64,000 nt of DNA from Duganella sp. 1224 (GTDB lineage: Bacteria > Pseudomonadota > Gammaproteobacteria > Burkholderiales > Burkholderiaceae_D), in contig NZ_JACBYS010000007.1 in NCBI RefSeq assembly GCF_013408245.1, positions 62,001 to 126,000 of the forward strand, in the 5' to 3' direction. Shown piece by piece: positions 35,168 to 45,204 of this stretch. Both the position numbers and the translations under genes were made by a program. Positions within the stretch are counted from its first letter, which is position 1. Each line of letters begins with the position of its first letter. The notes under the pieces are model-generated. The model searched no databases, was not told where the DNA came from, and worked only from the letters and a program-made list of their open reading frames with translations.

Positions 35168-37024
35168 ATGTTACCGGCATCGCCAGCAAAAAAACGGACA
35201 GGATCACGAATTTTGGCACAAGTTGTGGCAAAAGGGTCCGCCTGCCTCGCTGTGGCCCTGCTGGCCATGGCGGCGCAGGCCGCCGAAGGCCTCCAGTACG
35301 AGGTCCGCATCGACGCGCCCAGCGAGGTGCGCGAGCTGCTGGAGCATAACCTGGACCTGGTGCGCTTTCGCGGCAACGACCGCATCGACCGCGAACAGTT
35401 GCAACGGCTGGTGCGGGTGGCGCCCGAGCAGATCCGCACGCTGGTGGCCACCGATGGTTACTATTCGCCGGTGGTCAGCGCCACGCTGGACCGCGATTCG
35501 GCCGCCCATCCCATCGTGCGGGTGACGGTGCAGCCGGGCGAGCCGGTGCGCGTGGGCGAGGTCGACCTGAGCCTGCAGGGCTTCGCGCCCAATCCCGACC
35601 AGCCGGCCGACAAGCAGTTCGACGTCAACGCGCTCAAGGCCAGCTGGCCGCTGAAGAAAGGCATGGTGTTCCGCCAGGACGAATGGGAGTCGGCCAAGCG
35701 CGCCATCCTGCGCTCAGTGGTGCAGACGCGCTATCCGCGCGCGCAGCTGGTGGAGAGCCAGGCCACGGTTGATCCGGAAGCGCATCTGGCCAATCTGCGC
35801 GTGGCCATCGACAGCGGGCCGGAGATGCGCTTCGGCGAACTGCGCATCGAGGGCCTGAAGCGCTACCCGGACAAGGTGGTGCGCAACCTCAACCAGATCC
35901 ATCCCGGCGACTACTACAGCGAGGCGGCGCTGCAGTCGTATCAGTCGCGCCTGCAGGACACCGGCTACTTCGCCAGCGTGGAAGTGAGCGCCGACATGAG
36001 CGCCATCCTCACCGAGCAGCTGGACGCCGCCGCCATGACGCCGGAGCAGAACGCCAGCACCGCCATGGCGCCGCTGCCGCTGCTGGTGCGCGTGGTGGAG
36101 AACAAGCGCAAGAACGTCAGCGCAGGTATCGGTTTCTCGACCAATACCGGCAACCGGGCGTCGCTGACGTATGACGACCTGTCGGTGTTCGGCCTGCGCA
36201 TGAAAAGCGCGCTGACGCTGGAAACCAAGAAGCAGACCGCGTCCAGCAATTTCTACTTCCCGGTGACGCCGGAGGGCTACAACGACAGCATCGGCGCCTC
36301 GTTCGAGCGCAGCGACATTTCGGGCGAGGTAACCAGCGTGGCCAGCATCGCCGGCAAGCGCACCTGGGGCACGCCGCTGCTGGAGCGCTCGCTGACGCTG
36401 GAGCTGCTGACCGAAACCAAGAGCATCGGCGGCATTCCGTCCAGCCAGAGCAAGAGTTTGCCGCTGACGTATGGCGTCACCTGGCGCAAGCTGGACAACC
36501 TGCTGTTCCCGACCAAGGGCTATGCGCTGAACGCCCAAGTGGGCGGCGCGCTGCTGCCGATCCTGACCGACGAGGCCTTCGTGCGCGGCTATGCGCGCGG
36601 CGTGGCCTACCTGCCGCTGAGCGTCAACACCAATGCGATCTTCCGTGCGGAGCTGGGCGGCCTGGGTTCGCGCGACAAGAACGGCGTGCCGGCGGTGTAT
36701 CTGTTCCGTGCCGGCGGCGACCAGTCGGTGCGCGGCTATGGCTACCAGGAGCTGGGCGTGCCGCTGGACGGGGCGATCACCGGCGGCCGCTATCTGGCCA
36801 CGGCCAGCGCCGAGTATCAGTACTGGTTCAAGCCGCAGTACGGGGCGGCGGTGTTTTACGACGCGGGTAACGCGGGCGACTCGATCAGCGCCTTGCATCC
36901 CAAGTCCGGCTATGGCGTGGGTGCGCGCTGGAAGAGTCCCGTGGGGCCGATCAACGTCGACGTGGCGTATGGCCACGCGGTTCATAAATACCGTTTGCAC
37001 TTCTCGCTGGGATTCACTTTCTGA
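35168..37024 (+). CDS. tamA: TamA outer-membrane translocation protein
   Basis: 618 residues. A signal peptide follows a basic leader (cleavage likely after MAAQA, about residue 38). Three N-terminal POTRA-like domains (residues about 40-300) contain repeats such as VRVGEVDLSLQGF and MRFGELRIEGLKRYP. A C-terminal 16-strand-type Omp85 barrel follows, with the family VRGYGYQ motif (about 520) and a final aromatic LHFSLGFTF. With TamB it inserts or exports outer-membrane proteins and lipids. Its stop overlaps the tamB start (TGATG). Confidence 0.92.
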   Translation: MLPASPAKKRTGSRILAQVVAKGSACLAVALLAMAAQAAEGLQYEVRIDAPSEVRELLEHNLDLVRFRGNDRIDREQLQRLVRVAPEQIRTLVATDGYYSPVVSATLDRDSAAHPIVRVTVQPGEPVRVGEVDLSLQGFAPNPDQPADKQFDVNALKASWPLKKGMVFRQDEWESAKRAILRSVVQTRYPRAQLVESQATVDPEAHLANLRVAIDSGPEMRFGELRIEGLKRYPDKVVRNLNQIHPGDYYSEAALQSYQSRLQDTGYFASVEVSADMSAILTEQLDAAAMTPEQNASTAMAPLPLLVRVVENKRKNVSAGIGFSTNTGNRASLTYDDLSVFGLRMKSALTLETKKQTASSNFYFPVTPEGYNDSIGASFERSDISGEVTSVASIAGKRTWGTPLLERSLTLELLTETKSIGGIPSSQSKSLPLTYGVTWRKLDNLLFPTKGYALNAQVGGALLPILTDEAFVRGYARGVAYLPLSVNTNAIFRAELGGLGSRDKNGVPAVYLFRAGGDQSVRGYGYQELGVPLDGAITGGRYLATASAEYQYWFKPQYGAAVFYDAGNAGDSISALHPKSGYGVGARWKSPVGPINVDVAYGHAVHKYRLHFSLGFTF

Positions 37025-40000
37025 TGGCTGACCAACACGACACTCCCCAAGAACAGGTTGCCGTCCCGCGCCGCCGCTGGCCGCGCCGGGTGGCGATGGG
37101 CGTTGGCGCGCTGGTGCTGCTGCTGGTCGGCGCGTTCTGGCTGCTGGGGCGCGAGTCGACCTTGCAGCAGCTGGTGCAGCGGATTTCCAACGCCAGCGGC
37201 GGGCAGATCGCGGTGACGGGCGTGAGCGGGTCGCTGTACCACCGCATGCATATCGATAAGCTCGTGTATCGCAGCAAGGGCAGCGTGGTGACGGCGGAGC
37301 AGATCGACATCAACTGGTCGCCGCTGCAGTATTTTTCCGAAGGGCTGACCATCAGCGAGCTGCACGCGCGCAGCCTGGTCGTGCAGAGCAGCGGGCCGTC
37401 CGAACCGTCGACGATGCCGGAGACGCTGGCGTCGCCAATCAAATTGAGTATTTCGGACGGGCGGCTGGACAAGCTGACGCTGACCAGCGAGGCGGGCAGC
37501 GACGTGATCGACCATCTGCGCTTCCAGCTGGAGGGCGACAAGCAGGCGTGGCGCCTGCAACGCGCCTCCGCGCACACGGCATTCGGTGACCTCACCGCCG
37601 AAGCCACCATTGCCGGCGCCAAGCCGTTTGCGCTGCAAGGCAAGGCGACGCTGATCTATGGCGGCCCGGCGGCCGTGACGCCAGGCGTCACGCAGGCACG
37701 AGGCGCGGCCACGACGCGCGGCGATGGCAGCGCCGCGGCTGGCGGATCGACAGCAGCTGGCGCGGGTGGCGCGGTCGCGGGTGGCGCGAAGTTGGCGGTG
37801 CAGGCCAGCGGCAACCTGGCGCTGCTGCAGTTGAAGGTGCAGGGCACGGCGAATGGCGCGAGCGGCGAGGCGGCGCTGGCATTGGCGCCGTTCGACACGG
37901 TCATCCTGCGCGCCATCGACCTGACCGGCCGCGACCTCGATCCTGCCGGCTTCAACGCCGAATGGCCGGAAGCAAAGTTCAGCCTCAAACTCACCGCCGC
38001 CATCGCCAAGGACCAAAAGCTCTCCGGCCAGTTCGCGCTGCTCAACCAGGGCAAGGCCGCGCCGCTGGACCAGCAAGGCCTGCCGCTGCAAACCTTCAGC
38101 GGCCGCCTGGACGGCACCCTCACTTCCTCGGTTCTGGACAACGTCCTGCTGGACCTCGGCCCCGCCGGCAAATTCACCGGCGGCGGCAAGGTAGACCGCA
38201 GCGGCCCGGACGCCGGTATCGACGCCGCCCAGTTCAAGCTGCACACCGACCGCTTCGACCTGAAAGACATCCACACCAGCATCAACAAAACCGCCATCGC
38301 CGGCGACATCAACCTCACCAGCACACCGAAGAAGCAGTCACTGAGCGCCAACCTGGCCGACAAAGCCCTGCGCCTCGACCTGCAAGCCACGCTGGAAGAC
38401 GCGCTGCTGCAACTGCATCAGGCCCGCCTGCAAGCGAAGAAAGGCAGCATCACCGCCGCCGGCCAGGCCAGCCTGAAAGACAAGCAGCCCTTCAACGCCA
38501 AGCTGACCGCCGACCACTTCGATCCATCCGCCCTCAGCCCCGGCTACCCGATCGCCGACCTGAACGCGGACATCAACGCCAAGGGCGAACTGTCGCCGGC
38601 ATGGCAGGTGGCCGCCGCGTTCCAGATCAAAGCCAGCAAGTTGATGGGCCAGACGCTGACCGGCAACGGCAAGCTGAATGCCGACGCAAAGCACATCAGC
38701 GGCGTGGACGCCCACCTGGCCATGGCGCAGAACAGCGCGGACGTCAGCGGCAGCTTCGGCGCGCCGGGCGAGCAATTGAAATGGAAGATCGACGCCCACC
38801 AGCTGTCCGCAATCAACGCTGACCTCTTGGGCGCCATCACCGCCAGCGGCGTGGTCACTGGTAGCATGGATGCGCCGCGCACCAGCTTTGAAGCCGACGC
38901 CAAGGGGCTGGCCTTCGCCTCGGCCAAGCGGCCCGGCGACAGCCTGATACACGCGGCTGGCGATGTCGCCCTGGTCAAGGGTACGCCGGAGCTGAAGCTG
39001 AACGGCAGCATCCAGCGCTTGAATCCCGCATCGTTCGGCGCGGCCCAGGCAGGCGCCGTCAACGCCACCTTTAGCGCCGATGCACGGCTGTCCAACGACT
39101 GGCGCGCGGGCATCAACCTGTCCTTGCAGCCGTCCACGTTTGCCAACGCGCCACTGTCCGGCTACGCCAAGCTGACGGCGTCCAAGGGCAGCATCAGCAA
39201 CGCAGATATCGACCTGCATCTGGCGTCCAACAGCCTGCAAGCCAAAGGCAGCTTTGGCAGCGCGCTCGATAAGCTGGAGTGGAAGCTCGACGCGCCGCAA
39301 CTGGGCGCGCTCGGTCCGCAGTTCGGTGGGGTACTGCACGCGAATGGCACACTGTCCGGCACCGCCGCGCGGCCGGCGCTGGCGCTCACGCTGGACGGCA
39401 ACAACCTGCGCGCGCCCGGCCAGCAGCAAGTCGGCAGCATTCGCGGCAGCGCCATGCTGGGCAACACCATTGCAATGGTCAACGGCGCCACGTCCATCGC
39501 GTCCAGCGGCGCGGCAGGAGGCGCATTAGGCGGTGCGGCCGGCGGCGCGGCGGCGGCCGGCACGGCGCGGGCGAACGCGGCACGCGGCGTGGCGGCGGCG
39601 CGCGGTGGGGCGCAGGCGGACGTGATGGCCGACGTGCCGCTGGTGAGCGACATCGAAATCACGCGCTACGTCTCCCCCGCCATCTCGATCGACAAGGCGC
39701 GACTGCAAACCAGCGGCACCCGCTCCGCCCACGTTATCCAGCTGAGCGCCGCCAATGCCGACTTCGACGCCGCGCTGCGCGTCAAGGGCAGCTGGTCCAA
39801 CGACACCTGGACCGGTGCCATCGACACCCTGCAAAACAAAGGCCGCTTCGCCCTCACGCTGGCCGCGCCGGCGCCATTGAAGCTGGTCGCCCCGCAAGAC
39901 ACCGGCGTGGCCGGCCTGCTCAAGCCCGAACAGATCGCGCTGGGCAGCACCAACATCAAACTCCCCGCCGGCACCATCCGCATCGACAAGCTCGAAAAAG

Positions 40001-41670
40001 CCGGCGCCACCTGGCAAAGCAAGGGCCAGGCGGCCGGCGTGCCGGTCAACTACCTCGCGCAACTATCCGACGCCTGGCGCGACAACGTCCGCAGCAACAT
40101 GACCATCGGCGCCGAATGGGGCCTGAACCTGCAAGCCGCCACCCGCACGCTGGCCGGCTCGGTCCACGTCTACCGCGAACAGGGCGACCTGACCATCACC
40201 GGCGCCGACCTGCCGCAGCCACTCGGCCTGCGCACACTGGACGCCCGCGCCGACGTCAACGACGGCGCGCTGCGCGTCCAGCTCAACGTCGACGGCACAC
40301 GCGCCGGCCAGGCCAAACTCGATGGCAGCGCCCAACTGCGCGACGGCCGCCTGGCCGACGACAGCCCGTTCACACTGACCGGCAGCGCCAACATGGGCTC
40401 CCTCGCCTGGCTGGCGCCCCTGGCTGGCCAACCGGGCCTGGAAATCGACGGCACCTTCCAGATGGCCATCAGCGGCAGCGGCACCATCGCCGCGCCGCAA
40501 CTGAGCGGCGACATCACCGGCGACAAGCTGGTGGTCAACTGGCTCGACCAGGGCATCAAGCTGCGCAACGGCCAGCTGCAGGCGCGCCTCACCGGCGACC
40601 AGCTGCAGCTGCAAAAACTGGCCTTCGACGGCGCACAGGGCCGCGCCCAGGCCGATGGCTGGATACGCTACGCCGCCAACGAAGCCACCATGCAGCTCAA
40701 GCTCACGGCCGACAAGCTGGAAGTGCTGTCGCGTCCCGACCGCATCCTGGTGGTCAGCGGCACCAGCAACCTGACGCGCGACGCCAGGCACTTCCAGCTG
40801 GACGGCAAATTCCGCGCCGACCGCGCCAGCATCGAACTGGCCGGCGCCGACACGCCAACGCTGAGCGACGACGTGGTCATCGTCGGCAAGGGTGTGGCTC
40901 CGGTCAAGGCGCCGCAAGGCATGCCGCTGAATATCGACGTTGAAGCGGACCTCGGCAACGACTTCAATCTGAAAGGCAAAGGGCTGGACGCGCAGCTGGC
41001 CGGTTCGCTGCGCATCCGCGTGGCCGACCGCCGTCCGCCGCGCGTCAACGGCAGCATCCGCGTGGTCAGCGGCACCTATGCGGCATATGGGCAGAAGCTG
41101 GTGATCGACCGCGGCGTGATCAACTTCACCGGCGCCTACGACAACCCGGGCCTCAACATCCTCGCCGTGCGGCGCCGGCCCGAAGGCGAAGCGCTGAGCG
41201 AAACCAATGTGGAAGCCGGCGTGGAAGTGCGCGGCACCGCGCTGGCGCCGCAGGCCAAGCTGGTGTCCACGCCAACGGTATCGGACAGCGACAAGCTGGC
41301 ATGGCTGGTGCTCGGCCACGGCATCGACAACACGCAGGGCAACGACATGGCGCTGCTCAGCACCGCCGCCGGCGCGCTGTTCGGCGGCGCCGGCCAAGGC
41401 AAACTGGCAAGCGCGCTGGGCGTGGATGAACTGGGCGTGGGCCAGGCGGCCGGCACCTCGACGGCCGGCGCGGCGACGGGCTTGCAGAACACCGTGGTCA
41501 CGGTCGGCAAGCGCATCTCGGCGCGCGCCTACCTGAGTTTTGAACAGGGCGCCAGCACGGCAACCAGCCTTGTGAAGCTCAAGTACAAGCTGAATCCAAG
41601 GATCACGTTGCAGTTCCAGACCGGCACCAACAACGCGCTGGACGTGCTGTACACCTGGGCGTTTGACTAG
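37024..41670 (+). CDS. tamB: TamB inner-membrane/periplasmic translocation protein
   Basis: 1548 residues, overlapping tamA by one base in TGATG, so translation is coupled. An N-terminal anchor (VAMGVGALVLLLVGAFWLL, about 20-40) is followed by a long beta-taco of AsmA-like repeats (many 'GKFxADxxxxxL' strands), and the conserved C-terminal DUF490 segment includes NGSIRVVSGTYAAYGQKLVI, ARAYLSFEQG and a final LDVLYTWAFD. Two Ala/Gly-rich insertions occur, at about residues 216-257 and 828-865. It bridges inner and outer membranes with TamA. Confidence 0.93.
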   Translation: MADQHDTPQEQVAVPRRRWPRRVAMGVGALVLLLVGAFWLLGRESTLQQLVQRISNASGGQIAVTGVSGSLYHRMHIDKLVYRSKGSVVTAEQIDINWSPLQYFSEGLTISELHARSLVVQSSGPSEPSTMPETLASPIKLSISDGRLDKLTLTSEAGSDVIDHLRFQLEGDKQAWRLQRASAHTAFGDLTAEATIAGAKPFALQGKATLIYGGPAAVTPGVTQARGAATTRGDGSAAAGGSTAAGAGGAVAGGAKLAVQASGNLALLQLKVQGTANGASGEAALALAPFDTVILRAIDLTGRDLDPAGFNAEWPEAKFSLKLTAAIAKDQKLSGQFALLNQGKAAPLDQQGLPLQTFSGRLDGTLTSSVLDNVLLDLGPAGKFTGGGKVDRSGPDAGIDAAQFKLHTDRFDLKDIHTSINKTAIAGDINLTSTPKKQSLSANLADKALRLDLQATLEDALLQLHQARLQAKKGSITAAGQASLKDKQPFNAKLTADHFDPSALSPGYPIADLNADINAKGELSPAWQVAAAFQIKASKLMGQTLTGNGKLNADAKHISGVDAHLAMAQNSADVSGSFGAPGEQLKWKIDAHQLSAINADLLGAITASGVVTGSMDAPRTSFEADAKGLAFASAKRPGDSLIHAAGDVALVKGTPELKLNGSIQRLNPASFGAAQAGAVNATFSADARLSNDWRAGINLSLQPSTFANAPLSGYAKLTASKGSISNADIDLHLASNSLQAKGSFGSALDKLEWKLDAPQLGALGPQFGGVLHANGTLSGTAARPALALTLDGNNLRAPGQQQVGSIRGSAMLGNTIAMVNGATSIASSGAAGGALGGAAGGAAAAGTARANAARGVAAARGGAQADVMADVPLVSDIEITRYVSPAISIDKARLQTSGTRSAHVIQLSAANADFDAALRVKGSWSNDTWTGAIDTLQNKGRFALTLAAPAPLKLVAPQDTGVAGLLKPEQIALGSTNIKLPAGTIRIDKLEKAGATWQSKGQAAGVPVNYLAQLSDAWRDNVRSNMTIGAEWGLNLQAATRTLAGSVHVYREQGDLTITGADLPQPLGLRTLDARADVNDGALRVQLNVDGTRAGQAKLDGSAQLRDGRLADDSPFTLTGSANMGSLAWLAPLAGQPGLEIDGTFQMAISGSGTIAAPQLSGDITGDKLVVNWLDQGIKLRNGQLQARLTGDQLQLQKLAFDGAQGRAQADGWIRYAANEATMQLKLTADKLEVLSRPDRILVVSGTSNLTRDARHFQLDGKFRADRASIELAGADTPTLSDDVVIVGKGVAPVKAPQGMPLNIDVEADLGNDFNLKGKGLDAQLAGSLRIRVADRRPPRVNGSIRVVSGTYAAYGQKLVIDRGVINFTGAYDNPGLNILAVRRRPEGEALSETNVEAGVEVRGTALAPQAKLVSTPTVSDSDKLAWLVLGHGIDNTQGNDMALLSTAAGALFGGAGQGKLASALGVDELGVGQAAGTSTAGAATGLQNTVVTVGKRISARAYLSFEQGASTATSLVKLKYKLNPRITLQFQTGTNNALDVLYTWAFD

Positions 41671-41780
41671 CTCGGATTATGGTCGGGGACCGGATCATCC
41701 TGCGGAACCGGATGCGGAGCGTGTGGCGGAGCCGGATCGTCGACCGGCACGGGATCGGGGGCGCGGTGGAATAATTTCAT
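41667..41780 (-). CDS. Pro/Asp-rich small ORF, 37 codons
   Basis: The ATG at 41780 has AGGAG 8 bases upstream, and the frame ends at TAG overlapping the tamB stop. The product begins MKLFHRAPDP and then repeats a PVPxDDP unit (PVPVDDP, PVPQDDP, PVPDHNP). It has no membrane helix and is acidic and His-containing. I do not recognise the family. The good ribosome site and regular repeat support translation; its short length leaves doubt. Confidence 0.5.
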   Translation of the reverse strand: MKLFHRAPDPVPVDDPAPPHAPHPVPQDDPVPDHNPS

Positions 41781-41838
41781 GGTCGTCACTCCTGGGGGCG
41801 AGGTGGTAGCGTCCATTTTACCCCGAGGCTCCGGCCAT

Positions 41839-41868
41839 GGGGTCTGACCCCGTACGGGGTCAGACCCC
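41839..41868. repeat. 30-bp perfect palindrome, gggtctgacccc type
   Basis: Arms ggggtctgacccc and ggggtcagacccc around gtac. It is the same element as 2818-2845 with one more base on each arm. It sits 4 bases past the stop end of the S9 peptidase gene. A dispersed REP-like repeat is the likely explanation. Confidence 0.85.
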
Positions 41869-41871
41869 GCT

Positions 41872-44334
41872 CTACCGGGGTTTAGCGTTCTTCACGTATT
41901 TCTCAAGCCAGGCATTGGTTTCGTACAGCATGTGCATGATCGACTCGCGCGCGCGGTAAGCGTGCGATTCGTTCGGCAGCATGACCAGCCGCGCCGTCCC
42001 GCCCAGCCCCTTGATCGCCTGGAACATGCGCTCGCTCTGCAGCGGGAAGGTGCCGGAGTTGCTGTCCTCGGCGCCGTGAATCAGCAGCATCGCATCCTTG
42101 ATCTTGTCGGCGTAATTAAACGGCGACATGGCCTGATACACGCCCTGCGCCTGCCAGTACGGCCGCTCCTCGGCCTGGAAACCGAACGGCGTCAGCGTCC
42201 GGTTATACGCCCCGCTGCGCGCGATCCCGGCGCGGAACAGGCGCGTATGCGCCAGCAGATTCCCGGTCATGAACGCGCCATACGAATGGCCGCCGATCGC
42301 GATCCGGTGGCGGTCCGCCACGCCGCGCCGCACCACCTCCTCCACCGCCGCCTCGGCCGACGCCACCAGCTGCGGCAGATAGCTGTCGTTCGGCTCCTCG
42401 TCGCCGCTGCCCACGATCGGGAACGACGGGTTGTCCAGCACCGCATACCCCATCGCCAGGAACGCCGCCGGCCCCCAGTAGCTGACCGCATTGAAGCGGT
42501 ACGGCGAGCCGGTGGTCTGGCTGGCCGCGCCGGCGGACTTGAACTCCTGCGGATAAGCCCACATCAGCATCGGCAGCGGCCCATCGCGTGCCGCGTCATA
42601 GCCCGCCGGCAGCATCAGCGTCGCGGTCAGCTCCACGCCATCCTCGCGCGGATAGCGGATCTGCTCCTTGTAGACATCCTTCAGCTGCGGCGTTGGATGC
42701 GGATAGCTGGTCAGCGCCGTCAGCTGCTCGGCCTCCGGCCGGGTCAGATCGCGCAGAAAATAATTCGGCCGCCCGGTCGGCGACTCGCGCGTGGTCAGCA
42801 ACAGCGTGCCGTCGTCATTCAGCACTGCCGCCACGTTTTCAAAATACGGCGCCGCACTCTGGAACAGGCGCTCCTTGTGGCGCGTGGTCAGACTCAGGCG
42901 ATCGATGAACGGCCGCTCGCCTTCCGGCGTGGCGCCGGCGCCATCCAGCAGCACCGTGGTGCCGGGGCCGATCAGCAGGCGCGGGAAGCCATTGGCGTCG
43001 GCCCGCATCACCGGCGAGCCGGGGCTGTTGTAGCGGTCCTCGTACGAGCCGGCGTGAATCAGCTCCGGCGGCGTGGACAAGTGTTCCGGCGCGATCATCC
43101 ACTGCTTGTAAGCGCGCGTCTTGTGCCAGCGCTCGTTGATCAGCGCCACGTCGTCGCGGCCCCAGGCAATGCCGGCGTAGCGCATCGTCAGCCGCGCCAG
43201 CACCCTGGGCGGTTCGCGGAATGGCGCCGCCTGCAGCAGCACCAGGTCGCGGATGCCATCCACCACCTCGCGCGCCGGATCGCCGCCGTCCTGCGCCTCG
43301 GCCCACGCCAGGCTGGCCGGCGCGTCGGCGCGCCACGCCACGTGGCGCACGCCTTCCGACACCGCGTCATTCCCCGGCGGCAGGCCCTCCTCCAGCGGCA
43401 GGTTGGCCACCGTGTGCACCACATCGCCATGCAGGTCGCGCACCTCCACCCGCTCGCCGAAACTGGACGCCGGCACGATGTACGAATACGGCCGACTAAT
43501 GCTCTGCGTCAGAATGTATTCGCCGCTCGGCGATATCGAAGTGCGCGAGAACTGCCCCGGTGCGCCCACCAGCCGCGTCTTGCCCTGCAGGTCGACAATG
43601 GCCATCTGCACCGTGATGTAGTACTCGAACAGGCGCGCGTCGTCCTCGTTGCGCAGCAGGTCCTGGTAGGTGCGCAGCTGGCGCACATGGCCGTCCGAGG
43701 TCGCGTCCTGCGCGATCGGCCCGGACGGAATGCCGCTGCCCACCGGCGGCTTGCCGATGCCGGCCGGACGCCAGTGCACCAGCAGCCCGCTGCTGTCCGG
43801 CAGCCAGTTGAAACCGCGCGTGAGCACCGCCGACAAAGGCTGCGGCGACAGCTTGCGCGCCTTGCGCTCGGCGATATCCACCACCCACAACTCCACCGCG
43901 CCGCGATCGCCCCGCAACGCCACGTGCGTGAACGCCAGGTGACGCTGGTCCGGCGACCAGCTCAGGTCCGACACCCGCAGGCCGCGCGGCAAGCCGCGAA
44001 TGCGGCTCTCCTTGCGCGTGGCCACCTGCAGCAACGCCAGGTCGGTACCGAACGAAAAGCGCGACGCGGAACAGGTGCGCGGATTGATGCGCAAACCGGC
44101 CAGCTTCAATTCCGGCTGCGCCACCTCGGCGATGCCCGGCAGCGGCGGCGTCTGCACCACGGCGACGATGTCGCGCCGCGGGCTCAGACTCAGCGCCGGC
44201 GCGCGCGCCGCATCGACGATGGCCTGCAGCGCCGCCGGCGGCAGGCGGTAGCCGCTGTCCTGGGCGCTGGCCTGCGGCGACGCGGCCATCAGACCCAGGT
44301 TCAGGGGCAGCGCGGCGGATAACGGTTTGTTCAT
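41872..44334 (-). CDS. Prolyl-oligopeptidase-family S9 peptidase
   Basis: 820 residues. A signal peptide is present (ends ASPQASAQD, about 25). The N-terminal two-thirds is a propeller-like gating domain (LSWSPDQRHLAFTHVAL, ISPSGEYILTQSI). The C-terminal hydrolase has GGHSYGAFM (Ser about 683), HGAEDSNSG (Asp about 756) and NESHAYRARES (His about 790). It resembles the glutamyl-endopeptidase-like S9 branch known from plants, although cleavage preference cannot be read from sequence. A periplasmic location is likely. Confidence 0.88.
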   Translation of the reverse strand: MNKPLSAALPLNLGLMAASPQASAQDSGYRLPPAALQAIVDAARAPALSLSPRRDIVAVVQTPPLPGIAEVAQPELKLAGLRINPRTCSASRFSFGTDLALLQVATRKESRIRGLPRGLRVSDLSWSPDQRHLAFTHVALRGDRGAVELWVVDIAERKARKLSPQPLSAVLTRGFNWLPDSSGLLVHWRPAGIGKPPVGSGIPSGPIAQDATSDGHVRQLRTYQDLLRNEDDARLFEYYITVQMAIVDLQGKTRLVGAPGQFSRTSISPSGEYILTQSISRPYSYIVPASSFGERVEVRDLHGDVVHTVANLPLEEGLPPGNDAVSEGVRHVAWRADAPASLAWAEAQDGGDPAREVVDGIRDLVLLQAAPFREPPRVLARLTMRYAGIAWGRDDVALINERWHKTRAYKQWMIAPEHLSTPPELIHAGSYEDRYNSPGSPVMRADANGFPRLLIGPGTTVLLDGAGATPEGERPFIDRLSLTTRHKERLFQSAAPYFENVAAVLNDDGTLLLTTRESPTGRPNYFLRDLTRPEAEQLTALTSYPHPTPQLKDVYKEQIRYPREDGVELTATLMLPAGYDAARDGPLPMLMWAYPQEFKSAGAASQTTGSPYRFNAVSYWGPAAFLAMGYAVLDNPSFPIVGSGDEEPNDSYLPQLVASAEAAVEEVVRRGVADRHRIAIGGHSYGAFMTGNLLAHTRLFRAGIARSGAYNRTLTPFGFQAEERPYWQAQGVYQAMSPFNYADKIKDAMLLIHGAEDSNSGTFPLQSERMFQAIKGLGGTARLVMLPNESHAYRARESIMHMLYETNAWLEKYVKNAKPR

Positions 44335-44427
44335 GGGCGTCCTTTCAGTCCAGTTTGCTTATGCTAGCCTTGATTGGCATTCCGTGCCGTACAATCACAG
44401 TTTTTCAGAGACGGATTCGGACAGATT

Positions 44428-44961
44428 ATGGAAATGACCACACTCGTACTGCTGCTTCTGGTGCCGCTGGCGGTATGGCGCATTTATTCGCGCCTCAAGG
44501 TCATCCTCGGCCGTACCAAGTCCGAACTGTGGCGCCACTACGCCACGCTGGCCGTGATGGCGGTGATGCTGCTGGCGGTGGCGGTACAAATCTTCGGCAA
44601 CTGGATCGCCATGGCCGCGCTGCTGGCGGGCGCCCTGGTCGGCGCCTTCCTCGGTAAAATCAGCATGAAACGCAGCCGCCTGGAGAACCGGCCGGATGGC
44701 TTCTTCTACACCCAGGACCGCAAGCTCGGCCTGCTGATTATCATGCTGTTCATCAGCCGCCTGATCTACCGCTTATTTGAGGCCTATCTGCACATGCACA
44801 ATGGTGTCCCACTCGATCCGGACTTCCTCGGCAATCCGATCTCCGCCTGGCTATTCGGCCTGCTGGGCGGCTTCTACGCCATGTACGCCTGGCTGCTGGT
44901 ACAGTGGCGCAAAACACAAAAACCGGTGCCACGCCCGGTTGACATTTTTGACATCAAATAG
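44428..44961 (+). CDS. DUF1453/CcdC-like membrane protein
   Basis: 177 residues from the ATG at 44428; a frame extension to 44374 lacks a better ribosome site. It has four hydrophobic helices, the basic motif AVWRIYSRLKVILGR after the first helix, and the segment DGFFYTQDRKLGLLIIMLF, which fits the DUF1453 (CcdC-like) pattern. The role of this family is not settled. It is followed 12 bases later by a small soluble gene, likely in one operon. Confidence 0.72.
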   Translation: MEMTTLVLLLLVPLAVWRIYSRLKVILGRTKSELWRHYATLAVMAVMLLAVAVQIFGNWIAMAALLAGALVGAFLGKISMKRSRLENRPDGFFYTQDRKLGLLIIMLFISRLIYRLFEAYLHMHNGVPLDPDFLGNPISAWLFGLLGGFYAMYAWLLVQWRKTQKPVPRPVDIFDIK

Positions 44962-44973
44962 CCGGCGCAAATC

Positions 44974-45204
44974 ATGTCCACCTCGCAGCAACGTGCGGTC
45001 TACGAGTTCTACACGCAGAACATCAAGAGCACGATCGGCCTGCGCGGTTTCAGCTTGCAACTGAGGGTGGAGAAGGCCGCCACGCTGGACGAACTGCGCC
45101 AGCTGCGCGATCCCTTTGTGGAAGCCGTACAAAAAGCAAAGGGCCGCGACAAGGCGGCCCTTCTGGCGCAGCAGCTCGACGCGCTGCTGAACGATCCGGA
45201 TTAG
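44974..45204 (+). CDS. Small hypothetical protein, 76 aa
   Basis: Helical, charged and soluble (RAVYEFYTQNIKSTIGLRGF, LRQLRDPFVEAVQKAKGRDK, LAQQLDALLNDPD). It starts 12 bases after the membrane-protein gene and ends overlapping the stop region of mksB by 4 bases, in convergent orientation. I do not recognise the family. Confidence 0.7.
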   Translation: MSTSQQRAVYEFYTQNIKSTIGLRGFSLQLRVEKAATLDELRQLRDPFVEAVQKAKGRDKAALLAQQLDALLNDPD

